DNA of 32,748 nt from JAGLQA01 sp023135565. Lineage in GTDB: Bacteria; Acidobacteriota; Aminicenantia; UBA2199. This document shows positions 7,861 through 15,915 of this stretch, in pieces (the stretch's first letter is position 1; each line of letters starts with the position of its first letter). The stretch lies in NCBI GenBank assembly GCA_030639305.1, contig DAOWCY010000063.1, forward strand, positions 1 to 32,748. Direction: 5' to 3'. A model generated the notes under the pieces. It was not told the DNA's origin and searched no databases. It was given only the letters and a program-made list of their open reading frames with translations. Both the position numbers and the translations under genes were made by a program.

Positions 7861-8419
7861 CCATTTGAATTCCTAAAAAAAAGAACTGGAAGTGAAAAAT
7901 TCTGATTCGGAAAAAAAGCGACAACTAATCCAAGAAATTTCTTTGCTATAGAATTTTTACACGCATCAGATTCAAAATCCGTTCAGGGGAAGAAACGGAA
8001 GATTTTTAAGAAGCGCATCAGGCCAGTAAAGTAGAGTTATATAGAGTATTTTCGCCGTTTTCAACGGTATTGGAATATTCGGATTATCTGGATTATTTGT
8101 ATTAAGATGGACCAAAAAGGTACACAGTTTGGTACACGGTCGAATTTTGCCCACATTTTGCGAGAGGGATTCGCTAAAAGAAGTGCCTCGAAAATTCTAA
8201 AGAGCCTTTACATTAATCCTGATTTTCCCGGAATCTAATCAATGACGGTAGTCAGTCCCGGTTATTGCCGAATATTCATTATTTTTAGGTAAAACTAATT
8301 ATAACACACGATTCATTAGAGCACAAATTAGCCTCATACCGATTTCAGCCAATGTATTTAAAAGCGTCTTGCTTCTTACTCCCTTTTTAACTCATCATGT
8401 AAGCTGAATTAACTTTTTT

Positions 8420-8833
8420 TTATTGATATCTTGAGTAGTCGTCACCGACGGATACAAGGTCCTCGTGATTGACCGGTAAATCTTTGAGAGAGGAGGCCGT
8501 CCAGGTTACTTTCAACTGCCACAAAGGCAGGCTAGGGGGGATTTTCAATAATGTCCGGCCACCTGAATGGGTGACGCTTACATTATCTTGAGAAGAAAAC
8601 TCAAAATCAGCCCACGCAGGTAGATTAACAACACTACTATTTTCTAATTGACCAGGCCCGCTAACAATGGAAATATGCAGGTAGTCATCTTCTATAACCG
8701 GTCTAAGTGGAAGCTTAATAGAGCTGTTAAAACTGATCATATGAGCGCTCCTTGAAGAATGGTGGTAAATATTCATGTCCCGTTTTCCCAGGACAAGTTT
8801 ATTCTGCACTGTAATGTTAATTTTTTTTGCCAT
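8420..8833 (-). CDS. Small beta-rich protein, third gene of the protease operon
   Basis: This is a 137-residue protein of unknown family when started at MAKKINITVQ. The frame stays open to 8980 and a start at 8917 (MSGKHKIRG, giving a Lys-rich helical extension) is also possible. The 8833 start was chosen because GAGG lies just upstream and because the upstream DNA contains the hairpin repeat at 8928-8940. The sequence alternates short hydrophobic and polar stretches, as in a beta-sandwich. It has no signal peptide or membrane segment. It follows the trypsin-like protease on the same strand. Together with the 120-residue protein that starts the operon, it may be a substrate, inhibitor or adaptor of the protease; this is inference from position only. 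Confidence 0.6.
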   Translation of the reverse strand: MAKKINITVQNKLVLGKRDMNIYHHSSRSAHMISFNSSIKLPLRPVIEDDYLHISIVSGPGQLENSSVVNLPAWADFEFSSQDNVSVTHSGGRTLLKIPPSLPLWQLKVTWTASSLKDLPVNHEDLVSVGDDYSRYQ

Positions 8834-8927
8834 TTCCTGTTGCCTCTTTTTTTTATATTGTTTTACTATTTCCTTTTGTTTTTTTATCGCACCGCGGATT
8901 TTGTGTTTCCCGGACATTGCTGTTCTT

Positions 8928-8940
8928 GCCGCGAAGCGGC
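8928..8940 (-). repeat. Short hairpin repeat, copy 3 (arms swapped)
   Basis: On the minus strand TATAA is followed by GCCGC-ttc-GCGGC and then AAGAACAGCAATG. This matches the flanks of the hairpins at 38-50 and 3378-3390 while exchanging the two stem arms. It overlaps the possible N-terminal extension of the gene ending at 8420. Confidence 0.45.
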
Positions 8941-9009
8941 TTATACCCTGCCCATGGGGTGATCCCGCGCAGCGGCTCATAGGATGCGTCCGCCGGGTGC
9001 TTTGTTTTG

Positions 9010-10086
9010 TTATCTAAGGGCAGCATTTGAGAATTCCGAAACCCGGGTGCATTCAGCGCCCATGGATTTTGTCGTGGGATTCGGGTACACGATAGAGAGC
9101 CAACCTCTCCCTGTCCACCTAAAATCACTGCTGTCACCGTAGACCACCATTCCTATCACCTCATGGGTATCGCTGTCGAAAACAGGCGAACCGCTGTTGC
9201 AGCTGTAAACATCTAAATCAGCGCTGAAATAGGATGTTTCCAAACGCCGCACCGCTGCTCCCGGCGCATATTTCATAGGCAGGCCGCAGGGGTGCCCTAT
9301 GATATAAACCGATTGCCCGCAAGAAATGTCGTTTTTTGACAATGTCACCGGTTGGCGGTTTTTGACTTTGCGGTCCAACTGTACCACCGCCCAATCGATA
9401 CCGTATTTTTTACGGCTTTTCACGCGGTCGACAATTCTCACTCCGCTGTAAATGTTATCCAGAGGAATTGTCGCAGTCTCCCTGGGACCCACCATTTTAA
9501 AATCGAAAACAAATTGCAGATTCGTGACATTCCTTTCACTGGCGCAGTGACCGGCAGTGACGATTAAATCTTCGCCCACCAGGTAACCGGTGCCCATGCG
9601 CCCCATTACGACAGCCTGCAGGCGAAAGGGCTCGATATCGCACAGGTTAAAAGTCTTACCGTAGTTTATGACTTTGGGCATGGCTAAACCTTTGCCTATA
9701 TCGATTATATTATCTTTCAAACAGATAGCCGCGGTGCCGCCGGTATTTCTTTTAATTTTTTCTTCCCCGATTTCGTAACAATCTTTCCTATCATCGACGC
9801 CCCATATTCCTTTTGTAGGCTCTCCCGCGATTCCCCTGGCTTTCTCCGCGATTTTCCTGACCAGGTCCCAGGTCTCTACATTTTTGAAAGCCTCATTTTC
9901 AGGTATAGATGCGGCATTTATGTATAATTTCTTTACCTGGCACATAATGAGGTCCCGTTCAGGGGTTCCTTGTTTATCTTCGAAATCGAACAGTTGGTCA
10001 GTGGGAATTTGCGCCCCGCGGGCTATTAATTCCCCGTCCAATTCCTCGATAGAGACTTTATGCGGCGGTTTTCTTTCAGTTGACAT
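9010..10086 (-). CDS. Trypsin-like serine protease, cytoplasmic
   Basis: This 358-residue protein carries a chymotrypsin/V8-fold protease domain from about residue 150 to 345. The catalytic triad is visible: His180 in TAGHC, Asp231 in GIDWAVVQLD and Ser298 in CNSGSPVF. There is no signal peptide or membrane segment, unlike most secreted trypsin-like proteases, so it probably acts inside the cell. The N-terminal ~140 residues are an uncharacterised, mostly helical region. The start has GGAG upstream of ATG. It is the second of three genes on the minus strand, between two small beta-rich proteins, and is divergent from a CHAT-protease/STAND gene. Cytoplasmic trypsin-like domains recur in bacterial conflict systems as effectors or activators. 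Target unknown. Confidence 0.9.
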   Translation of the reverse strand: MSTERKPPHKVSIEELDGELIARGAQIPTDQLFDFEDKQGTPERDLIMCQVKKLYINAASIPENEAFKNVETWDLVRKIAEKARGIAGEPTKGIWGVDDRKDCYEIGEEKIKRNTGGTAAICLKDNIIDIGKGLAMPKVINYGKTFNLCDIEPFRLQAVVMGRMGTGYLVGEDLIVTAGHCASERNVTNLQFVFDFKMVGPRETATIPLDNIYSGVRIVDRVKSRKKYGIDWAVVQLDRKVKNRQPVTLSKNDISCGQSVYIIGHPCGLPMKYAPGAAVRRLETSYFSADLDVYSCNSGSPVFDSDTHEVIGMVVYGDSSDFRWTGRGWLSIVYPNPTTKSMGAECTRVSEFSNAALR

Positions 10087-10105
10087 ATTTTTTCTCCGTT
10101 ATTAT

Positions 10106-10140
10106 TAATGTACTTAACTAAAGTGCTTAATAATGTACTT
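10106..10140 (-). promoter_or_regulatory. Direct-repeat operator-like site upstream of the protease gene
   Basis: TAATGTACTT occurs exactly twice (10106-10115 and 10131-10140). A degenerate inverted copy, AAGTGCTTAA, lies between them. The repeats sit in the 138 bp gap between the first and second genes of the protease operon, just upstream of the protease ATG. This spacing suggests a regulator site, but the A/T-rich context makes chance possible. Confidence 0.3.
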
Positions 10141-10224
10141 TTTGTCTTCACCTTTACAAAAAGGTACACCTTCACGCTTACAGGTCCCGGTAGTTACTTC
10201 GTTTTTTTTGCTTTTTGCCGGTTT

Positions 10225-10587
10225 TTAGGGATTTTCACCGTCCCCCACGGTTACATTTACGGTGGTGGGCACTTCGGGTGGTAAATCGTTGGGTAAAAGT
10301 TTCAACGTCCATTTCCATTTTTCGCCGGCGCTCGATGAGACCACCGACATATCCGCACCGGACCACACCTGGATATCGGCCCTTTTAATTTCTTCGAGAG
10401 CATCGGGGGCTTTGATGACCAGGGATACCATCAGGTTTTTTAAAAGGATTGGGTTTCCGGTCTGTCCCGAGGCAATAGTGGTTTGAGATTCGTCACTGCC
10501 GTCAGCCCTCTTAAGGGTAACCTGGATATCCTTCGGGGAGCACTCCACGAATTTGTTTTTAATAAACACATTAGCTTGTTCGATCAT
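10225..10587 (-). CDS. Small beta-rich protein, first gene of the protease operon
   Basis: This 120-residue protein has no recognised family. It is rich in beta-forming stretches (DIQVTLKR, LMVSLVIKAP, ADIQVWSG, WKWTLKLLP, TTVNVTVG) and has no signal peptide or membrane segment. It starts with ATG after AGGAG and is preceded by an unusual nested leader hairpin. It shares the general pattern of a short beta-sandwich with the 137-residue protein at the end of this operon, which could make the two diverged paralogs, though sequence similarity is not clear by eye. Its position next to an intracellular protease suggests a partner or substrate role (inference). Confidence 0.65.
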   Translation of the reverse strand: MIEQANVFIKNKFVECSPKDIQVTLKRADGSDESQTTIASGQTGNPILLKNLMVSLVIKAPDALEEIKRADIQVWSGADMSVVSSSAGEKWKWTLKLLPNDLPPEVPTTVNVTVGDGENP

Positions 10588-10608
10588 TTTTTTCTCCTGT
10601 TTTTTTTA

Positions 10609-10674
10609 GCGCCGCTCTTACCGGCCTTGACGGACTTTTTTACCTGTATTTTTAGAAAAGTCCGTACCCGGCGC
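10609..10674 (-). promoter_or_regulatory. Nested leader hairpin of the protease operon
   Basis: Two concentric inverted repeats are visible: an outer pair GCGCCG/CGGCGC (10609-10614 and 10669-10674) and a perfect inner 10 bp pair ACGGACTTTT/AAAAGTCCGT (10630-10639 and 10656-10665). On the minus strand this lies in the 5' leader, ending ~20 nt before the first ATG and next to its AGGAG. It lacks a T tract on that strand, so it is more likely a leader structure or protein-binding site than a terminator. Confidence 0.45.
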
Positions 10675-11004
10675 GGTATGTGCCGGCCGCTATTTTTTTT
10701 GCCTATGGCCTTATTTTTTTGTTGTCTTCTTTATAGAAGCCGACAAATCGATAGGCCCCAAATCTACCAACGCACATCCTTGCAAGGCGATCATTCGACC
10801 TACAGCCCGGTACTAAAGGTTTACAAGCTGCAGCCTGCAGTTTGTCACCTGCTGCCAGTCAGATGATCTGGCCTTATTATATCCGGCTGAGTTTCGTAAA
10901 GCAATAAAAATAGTCTCAAAAATGGTCAAAATAGTCTATCATTGACAAATTGATTCTCTTAGTTCCGTTTGGATGAGCAGCCGGGGCTGCTGGAATATTG
11001 GGAT

Positions 11005-11093
11005 AATAGACGATTTTATATAAATTCCGGGTTATATTTATCGCACCCCGGTCTACGGCCGGTTATAATGGCAGCAGATCATTTGACATGTAA
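11005..11093 (+). repeat. Shared upstream element, copy 1 (before CHAT-STAND gene)
   Basis: This ~89 bp segment matches 14929-15017 upstream of the GrpE/Hsp70 operon. The last ~30 bases, from TATAATGGCAGCAGATC through TTGACATGTAA, differ at only one position. Both copies contain a GC-rich imperfect palindrome just before TATAAT. Shared DNA before two neighbouring operons of one presumed system suggests co-regulation. Confidence 0.65.
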
Positions 11094-11111
11094 TCGGATA
11101 AAGGATACAAT
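11083..11111 (+). promoter_or_regulatory. Sigma70 promoter for the CHAT-STAND gene
   Basis: A perfect TTGACA (11083-11088) is followed by a 17-nt spacer and TACAAT (11106-11111, one mismatch to consensus). The TTGACA is the downstream end of the shared upstream element, so that element would sit where an operator or activator site is expected. Predicted transcription begins ~300 nt before the ATG at 11422. Confidence 0.6.
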
Positions 11112-11250
11112 ACAGGCTGTGGGTCGCAGTAGGCACAGCGTTTGTTCCCGGGTGGACGATAGAAGATACCCGGTTCAACAATGGACGATTATAGTGAAAG
11201 CATAGTGAATTTAATAAAAAATGTTTTAAGCCGAAAGGGAGATCGAGCCA

Positions 11251-11394
11251 ATGGGTGTCACACATCTTTTGCGTAACTTTTATCGCAGTGAAATTATGGA
11301 CAGTAACAAAACTCTCCGGGAAAACGGTGTCCCGAAAGACGAAGTTTTTATTTTTTTGATCGAAATAGATGACAAGAAGTATAGGAGCGAATAA
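11251..11394 (+). CDS. Possible 47-residue leader protein
   Basis: An ATG follows GGGAG by nine bases and opens a 47-codon frame ending 27 nt before the CHAT-STAND start. The product begins MGVTHLLRNFY and ends in a charged segment (IEIDDKKYRSE). Composition and spacing are compatible with a real small protein between the promoter and the large gene. Nothing in it is recognisable, and no equivalent occurs before the GrpE gene. It could equally be untranslated leader. Confidence 0.35.
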   Translation: MGVTHLLRNFYRSEIMDSNKTLRENGVPKDEVFIFLIEIDDKKYRSE

Positions 11395-11421
11395 TTAAAT
11401 AATAATTTAAGGAGGTAAAAC

Positions 11422-14400
11422 ATGCCCATTATTAGAAACATAACCATTGAACAGGGAGAAAAAGAAAACCATTTCCAGGTAACCTGGCACGACCCGGCAA
11501 CCAACAAAAAGGATCGTTTTATGCAGTCGCTTACCAGTTCGGAAGAAATGGAAGTTAACGGGAATCAGCACAGTTCCCAGGTGGCTGTAGGCGAGAGACT
11601 GTTCCGTTTCCTGGACAGCGATTCCCGCCACTTACAGTTTGCTCTCGATAAAGCCGCCGATTGGAACGAAACGCTGCAGATCAATCTACGTGCTTGTAAA
11701 CCGGCATTAGACTGGCCCTTTGAATTAATGGCCCAAAACGGTGCTTTTTTACTCACCGATAAAGTGCACTTAGTGCGCCATTTATCGGGTTGGGGGCAAA
11801 AACAGAAAGAAAAACCACGGGAACGAGCATTAAAATTGCTTTTTGTGGCCTGCTCCCCTGTTGGCATAGAACCGGAATTGGATTATGACCATGAGGAAGA
11901 TGCCATTTTCGAGGCTACCGAAAAACTCCCGATCGATATAGATGTTGAAGATTCCGGCTCCCTGGAGGGTTTGCGGGACATGTTGGTACAGGAAAAATAC
12001 GACGTGGTGCACCTATCAGGTCATATGACCATGGACAAACATGGCTACCCTTATTTCATCATGGAAAATGAAACAGGCTGCCAGGACAAAATATCGCCAA
12101 AAAAACTGTGGGATAAAGCGCTGATTAACAACACACCTCGACTATTATTTTTATCGGGTTGTCATCCAGGGTATGCCTCCAATATCGGCAATCCATGTAA
12201 AACGGCTTCATCTTTTGCCCGGCTAATGGTGGACAGACATAACATGCCCGCGGTTTTAGGTTGGGATCGCCCGGTGGGTGATGAACAGGCCATCCATGCT
12301 GAAAAAACACTTTATCATGCATTAAGCTCCGGTCAAACCATCCTCGAGGCCGTACAGAAAGCCCGGTACGAATTGGTAAATAAATTTTCATCGAGTTCCA
12401 ATGTGTCCTGGCCCTTACTTAGGATATTCAGCAACGGGATACCATTGGATCAAATAGTGGCAAAGGGCCTGCAATTGGGGTACAGGAACCCGAGAGTGGA
12501 ATATACTTTCTTGAAGAACAGCAATGTCAGGGTCCTGGCCAGGGGGTTCGTGGACAGGCGGCGTTCTTTGCAGCGGAGTATGCGCACATTAAAATTGGAT
12601 ACTACAGATAAAGTAGGAGTGCTGCTGTTAGGTGCCGGAGGGCTGGGAAAAAGCTGCCTGGCCGGAAAAATTTGCCGACGGTTGAAAACGCACACATTGA
12701 TTATCGTACACGGGAAACTCAAAGAGGATACTCTAAAAGATGCCTTGAAAGATGCCTTTGTCCAGGCCCGCGACGAAGAAGGAAAAAAGATATTGAAGCA
12801 AAAGATAGCCATGACGGAAAAATTGGAAGAGCTTTGTGCATCCAGCTTTGAAGAGAAAAACTACCTGATTCTGCTGGATGATTTTGAACTGAACATGGAA
12901 GAGACACAGGAGGGCCGTCCCGGGCCATTAATGTGTGAGGCTGCCGACCTTTTGCGAACATTGCTTCATTACTTGCCCATTTCTGGTAATATGACGCAAA
13001 TGATCATCACCAGCCGTTTCGACTTTTCTCTTACAAGGCAAAACCTTGACCAAGTCGCCGGGAAGTTGGATAAGATTTTTCTTGCCTGTTTTCAAGAGTT
13101 TGAACAGCGTAAAAAAGGCAGGGAATTGAAGAATATCTGGAATTTCCCGGAACAATCCCTGGTGCCGGAATTGTTGGCCGCGGGTCACGGCAACCCCCTT
13201 TTAATGGAATGGTTAGACACCCTGGTGGGACAATTGAACACTGTAGATGTAGTGGAGCTGCGGTCAGCGATCAGCGGTAAACAGGAGGATTTTATCCGGG
13301 AACATGCCATCGGGAAACTGCTTAATCATTGTGGAGAAGCCCTGGAACGCCTGTTACGCCGGTTAAGTGTTTTTCGTCTTTTCGTACTGGCGGAAGGTGT
13401 ACGTCTGATGGCGGAGAGCGCGGGCCTGGAAGGCTGGGAAAACTCTTTGAAGCAAGGTTTGGGTTTAAGTTTGATCGAGAGGGACCGGACCCGGAAGGGA
13501 TACCGGTTAGTTCCGCTGCTGCGGGAAAAATTATCGAAGGAGTTTAAAAGTGAAGAAATTCATTCCTGCCATGAAGCCGCTCTATGCTATTATAAAAAGA
13601 TATGTGAGGACCTGGAGCATTTCGATCCTGAGCTTTTGGAAGAATTAATCTTTCATGCCTTACAATGCGAGGAAGAAGAAACCGCCTCCCGGGAAGGAGC
13701 CAGGTTAGTTAGATACCTGCGGAAGCATCTGGCATTCGAGGAATCCAGGCGAGTCGGCTCATGGATTTTGCATGAAAAATCAAAAGAATCTTCCACCGTC
13801 AGTGATGCATTGTTATTAAAGGAAACCGCAATAACCATGAAAGAGTTGGGCGAATATGAAAAAGCGATTGAATATCATGAAAAATCGCTTGTCATCGACC
13901 GGATTTTTTATGGTGAGCTGCACATCGCCGCAGCCGAGGATTTGAATAACCTGGGATTGGTGTGGAGTGCGAAAGGTGACTATAACAAAGCCCAAAAGTA
14001 TTACGAAGAAGCGCTGTACATTGTTAAATATATTAATGATGAAAAAGCACAGATTTTAATCGGGAATTTATTGAATAACCTGGGTAAGGTATTGACTGCC
14101 TCAGGTGAAGTCGAGGATGGTATCGTGTATTATGAGCACGCGTTGAGGTTTTGGGAGGATTCCGTTATTGATAAACATGCCAATATAGCGATTACATTAA
14201 ACAATCTCGGTTCCGCATATAATGAGTGTGGAGAATATGATAAAGCGATTGAATTTTTCAAAAAAGCGCTCGATATCTACCAATCTTTTCTTAAAGCATT
14301 ACATCATAAAAAAGCCAGGATCTTGAATAACCTGGGGGAATCATGGAGAGGTAAAAAGAATTACCGCAGGGCTCGAAAATATTTTAGACAGGCCCTGGAA

Positions 14401-14577
14401 ACCTGGACGAAATATTACGGAGAAAAAAACCCGTTTGTAGTTGCTGTTTTAAATAATCTCGGTTCGGTCTGGGTCTCTTTGGGGAAACCGGAGGTTGCTT
14501 TAGATTTTCTTAAAAAATCTCATTCGATAGATAATGAATTAAAGTTATTGCGTCACGCAGTCGACGCCAAAGCTTGA
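11422..14577 (+). CDS. CHAT protease fused to STAND ATPase and TPR repeats
   Basis: This 1051-residue protein has a CHAT caspase-like protease domain at about residues 90-345, with the catalytic dyad visible as His201 (VVHLSGH) and Cys247 (LFLSGC). A motif GFVDRRRSL (375-383) leads into an NB-ARC/STAND-type ATPase with Walker A GAGGLGKS (404-411), Walker B LILLDDF (482-488) and IITSRF (528-533). A helical winged-helix-like region follows. Residues ~800-1040 form at least five tetratricopeptide repeats (LNNLG, EYEKAIEYHEKSL). The likely logic is that TPRs sense a partner, the ATPase oligomerises and the protease is released, by analogy to STAND family behaviour. The start has a strong AAGGAGG site. 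It carries both the promoter and the upstream element shared with the Hsp70/GTPase operon. Confidence 0.93.
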   Translation: MPIIRNITIEQGEKENHFQVTWHDPATNKKDRFMQSLTSSEEMEVNGNQHSSQVAVGERLFRFLDSDSRHLQFALDKAADWNETLQINLRACKPALDWPFELMAQNGAFLLTDKVHLVRHLSGWGQKQKEKPRERALKLLFVACSPVGIEPELDYDHEEDAIFEATEKLPIDIDVEDSGSLEGLRDMLVQEKYDVVHLSGHMTMDKHGYPYFIMENETGCQDKISPKKLWDKALINNTPRLLFLSGCHPGYASNIGNPCKTASSFARLMVDRHNMPAVLGWDRPVGDEQAIHAEKTLYHALSSGQTILEAVQKARYELVNKFSSSSNVSWPLLRIFSNGIPLDQIVAKGLQLGYRNPRVEYTFLKNSNVRVLARGFVDRRRSLQRSMRTLKLDTTDKVGVLLLGAGGLGKSCLAGKICRRLKTHTLIIVHGKLKEDTLKDALKDAFVQARDEEGKKILKQKIAMTEKLEELCASSFEEKNYLILLDDFELNMEETQEGRPGPLMCEAADLLRTLLHYLPISGNMTQMIITSRFDFSLTRQNLDQVAGKLDKIFLACFQEFEQRKKGRELKNIWNFPEQSLVPELLAAGHGNPLLMEWLDTLVGQLNTVDVVELRSAISGKQEDFIREHAIGKLLNHCGEALERLLRRLSVFRLFVLAEGVRLMAESAGLEGWENSLKQGLGLSLIERDRTRKGYRLVPLLREKLSKEFKSEEIHSCHEAALCYYKKICEDLEHFDPELLEELIFHALQCEEEETASREGARLVRYLRKHLAFEESRRVGSWILHEKSKESSTVSDALLLKETAITMKELGEYEKAIEYHEKSLVIDRIFYGELHIAAAEDLNNLGLVWSAKGDYNKAQKYYEEALYIVKYINDEKAQILIGNLLNNLGKVLTASGEVEDGIVYYEHALRFWEDSVIDKHANIAITLNNLGSAYNECGEYDKAIEFFKKALDIYQSFLKALHHKKARILNNLGESWRGKKNYRRARKYFRQALETWTKYYGEKNPFVVAVLNNLGSVWVSLGKPEVALDFLKKSHSIDNELKLLRHAVDAKA

Positions 14578-14648
14578 TTGGACGCAACCTCTCCTCCAGG
14601 CTGAAAATTGGACAGGCGTTTAATCTCGCTCGACACATTTCGATAACT

Positions 14649-14816
14649 GATCGACCTATGATAGAGAAAGGCTATCATATGTCGATGCCTGATCGCCCCA
14701 TGATAGGGAACGTCTATTATATGTCGAGGCTTGATCGACCCATAATAGAGAAAGGCTATTATATGTCGAAGCCTGATCGACCCATTATAGGGAATAGCTA
14801 TCATATGCCGATACCC
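14649..14816 (+). repeat. Tandem array of four 42 bp hairpin units
   Basis: Four units of exactly 42 bp start at 14649, 14691, 14733 and 14775, with degenerate partial units on both sides. Each contains 7-nt arms around a 7-nt loop: ATGATAG/CTATCAT, ATGATAG/CTATTAT, ATAATAG/CTATTAT and ATTATAG/CTATCAT. Units 1 and 3 pair perfectly with different bases. Junctions between units form a second small hairpin, GTCGA/TCGAC. A plus-strand frame (TTG start at 14574, to 14852) reads through as a 14-residue repeat, but the minus strand is open too, so coding is doubtful. There is no T tract and no CRISPR-like spacer diversity. Confidence 0.75.
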
Positions 14817-14928
14817 GGCCTACTGATGATAGAAGCCGCCCAACAAAAATAACAAAAAAAGCGAACGCTGTGCCGCGGGCGTTGGAATGTGTTTGAAATT
14901 TGGGGTTTTCGACAGGTAATTTTACTCA

Positions 14929-15017
14929 AATAGACGATTTTGCACAAAATCGGGATTATTTTTATCGCGCCCCGGCTTAAGCCCGGCTATAATGGCAGCA
15001 GATCGTTTGACATGTAA
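14929..15017 (+). repeat. Shared upstream element, copy 2 (before GrpE/Hsp70 operon)
   Basis: This is the counterpart of 11005-11093, including the palindrome GGCTTAAGCC, TATAAT (14988-14993) and TTGACA (15007-15012). No good -10 box follows this TTGACA at 16-19 nt, so the true promoter of this operon is unclear. The remaining leader to 15143 shows no other feature. Confidence 0.65.
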
Positions 15018-15142
15018 CAAGCTGGAAGATGCGGTTTACAGGTTGTAGGCCGCCGCCGGTTCCAGGTTAGATGCTAAATGATCGGACGCCCGGTCGATAT
15101 AGGAACCGGGTTAATAGAAAAAACATAAAAAAAGGAGGACAT

Positions 15143-15910
15143 ATGAATGAACAAAACAGCACCTTCGAAACAAATTTAGAAGAAGAACAAGTGCTCCCTA
15201 CCGAAGGAACAGGAGACAAGAACAGCAATATCGAAACCGGACAGCCCCCCCCGGATACGGAGAAAGAACCGGATATAAATAAAGATGAAATGGAAAAATT
15301 CGATACCGGGTTTGAGCCGGACAGTGAGAATTTCCAAACCGGAAAATTAAAGGTAGACGATACTATTCTTAAGGAAATAACTTCAAATCTTTATGCATTG
15401 AATGAAACCATGGAACATTTGCAAGCGGAATTCAAAAGTAAGCTTAAATACGATCAATATAAAGAAAAAATAATTGACGATTTGCATAAAGAAGTCCAGG
15501 GATATAAAAATGATTTGATTAAGAACTTATTGAAACCGTTGATTATGGATATCATCCATACCATAGACGATACGACTAAACTTGTCAACAATCATAGGTC
15601 GAAAGACACGACTGAGTTAGATCCCCTGAAGCTTATCAAACAGATGGAGGACATCTCCTCCGACCTGGACGAAATTCTTTTTCGCCAGGGGTTAGAATCT
15701 TTTAATTGTGAGCAAGAGGAATTCGATCCCGGGAAACAGAAAATTATCAAAACAGAAACTACCGGTGATCAATCGAAAGATAAAACCATTTCCAAAAGAG
15801 TGCACAAAGGATACATGTGGGATGAGAAAATGCTGCGCCGGGAAATGGTGAATGTTTACGTTTACAAACCGGGTTTGGAAATCCCGGAAACCAATATAAA
15901 TAAGGAGTAA
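15143..15910 (+). CDS. GrpE-like nucleotide exchange factor
   Basis: This 255-residue protein is a GrpE family cochaperone, expected to release ADP from the Hsp70s encoded next. Residues ~1-75 are acidic and low-complexity, followed by a helical/coiled-coil region and a C-terminal beta domain with the GrpE signatures DEILFRQGLESF (about 175-186) and KRVHKGYMWDEKMLRREMV. An upstream ATG at 15071 is in frame, but AAAGGAGGACAT immediately before 15143 decides the start. It is longer at the N terminus than housekeeping GrpE. It ends five bases before the Hsp70 start, so the two are clearly co-transcribed. The symbol grpE is withheld because this looks like a dedicated, diverged copy. Confidence 0.88.
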   Translation: MNEQNSTFETNLEEEQVLPTEGTGDKNSNIETGQPPPDTEKEPDINKDEMEKFDTGFEPDSENFQTGKLKVDDTILKEITSNLYALNETMEHLQAEFKSKLKYDQYKEKIIDDLHKEVQGYKNDLIKNLLKPLIMDIIHTIDDTTKLVNNHRSKDTTELDPLKLIKQMEDISSDLDEILFRQGLESFNCEQEEFDPGKQKIIKTETTGDQSKDKTISKRVHKGYMWDEKMLRREMVNVYVYKPGLEIPETNINKE

Positions 15911-15915
15911 TAATC

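Larger units (their letters stand above)
7313..8419. other. Gene-poor stretch between two gene clusters
   Basis: About 1.1 kb without a convincing protein gene. It holds a 3' tRNA fragment (7704-7753) and a terminator-like hairpin (7832-7860). Reading frames here are short, lack ribosome binding sites and have no recognisable domains. No integrase remnant could be recognised, although the tRNA piece would fit an old integration boundary. Confidence 0.6.
10588..11250. other. Divergent intergenic region
   Basis: This region separates the minus-strand protease operon from the plus-strand CHAT-STAND gene. It contains the leader hairpin (10609-10674), the upstream element shared with the GrpE operon (11005-11093) and a promoter (11083-11111). 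I see no convincing gene between 10675 and 11004; open frames there lack ribosome binding sites. Confidence 0.55.

Noticed and set aside
14649..14816. Possible CRISPR array.
   Set aside because: The units are contiguous 42 bp tandem repeats without unique spacers, and no cas genes are present.
14574..14852. 92-codon plus-strand frame through the 42 bp repeats.
   Set aside because: It needs a TTG start overlapping the previous stop without a ribosome binding site, and the opposite strand is equally open; openness follows from a 42 bp (multiple of three) repeat.
15007..15035. Sigma70 promoter from the TTGACA in the second shared element.
   Set aside because: No acceptable -10 hexamer lies 16-19 nt downstream, unlike in the first copy.
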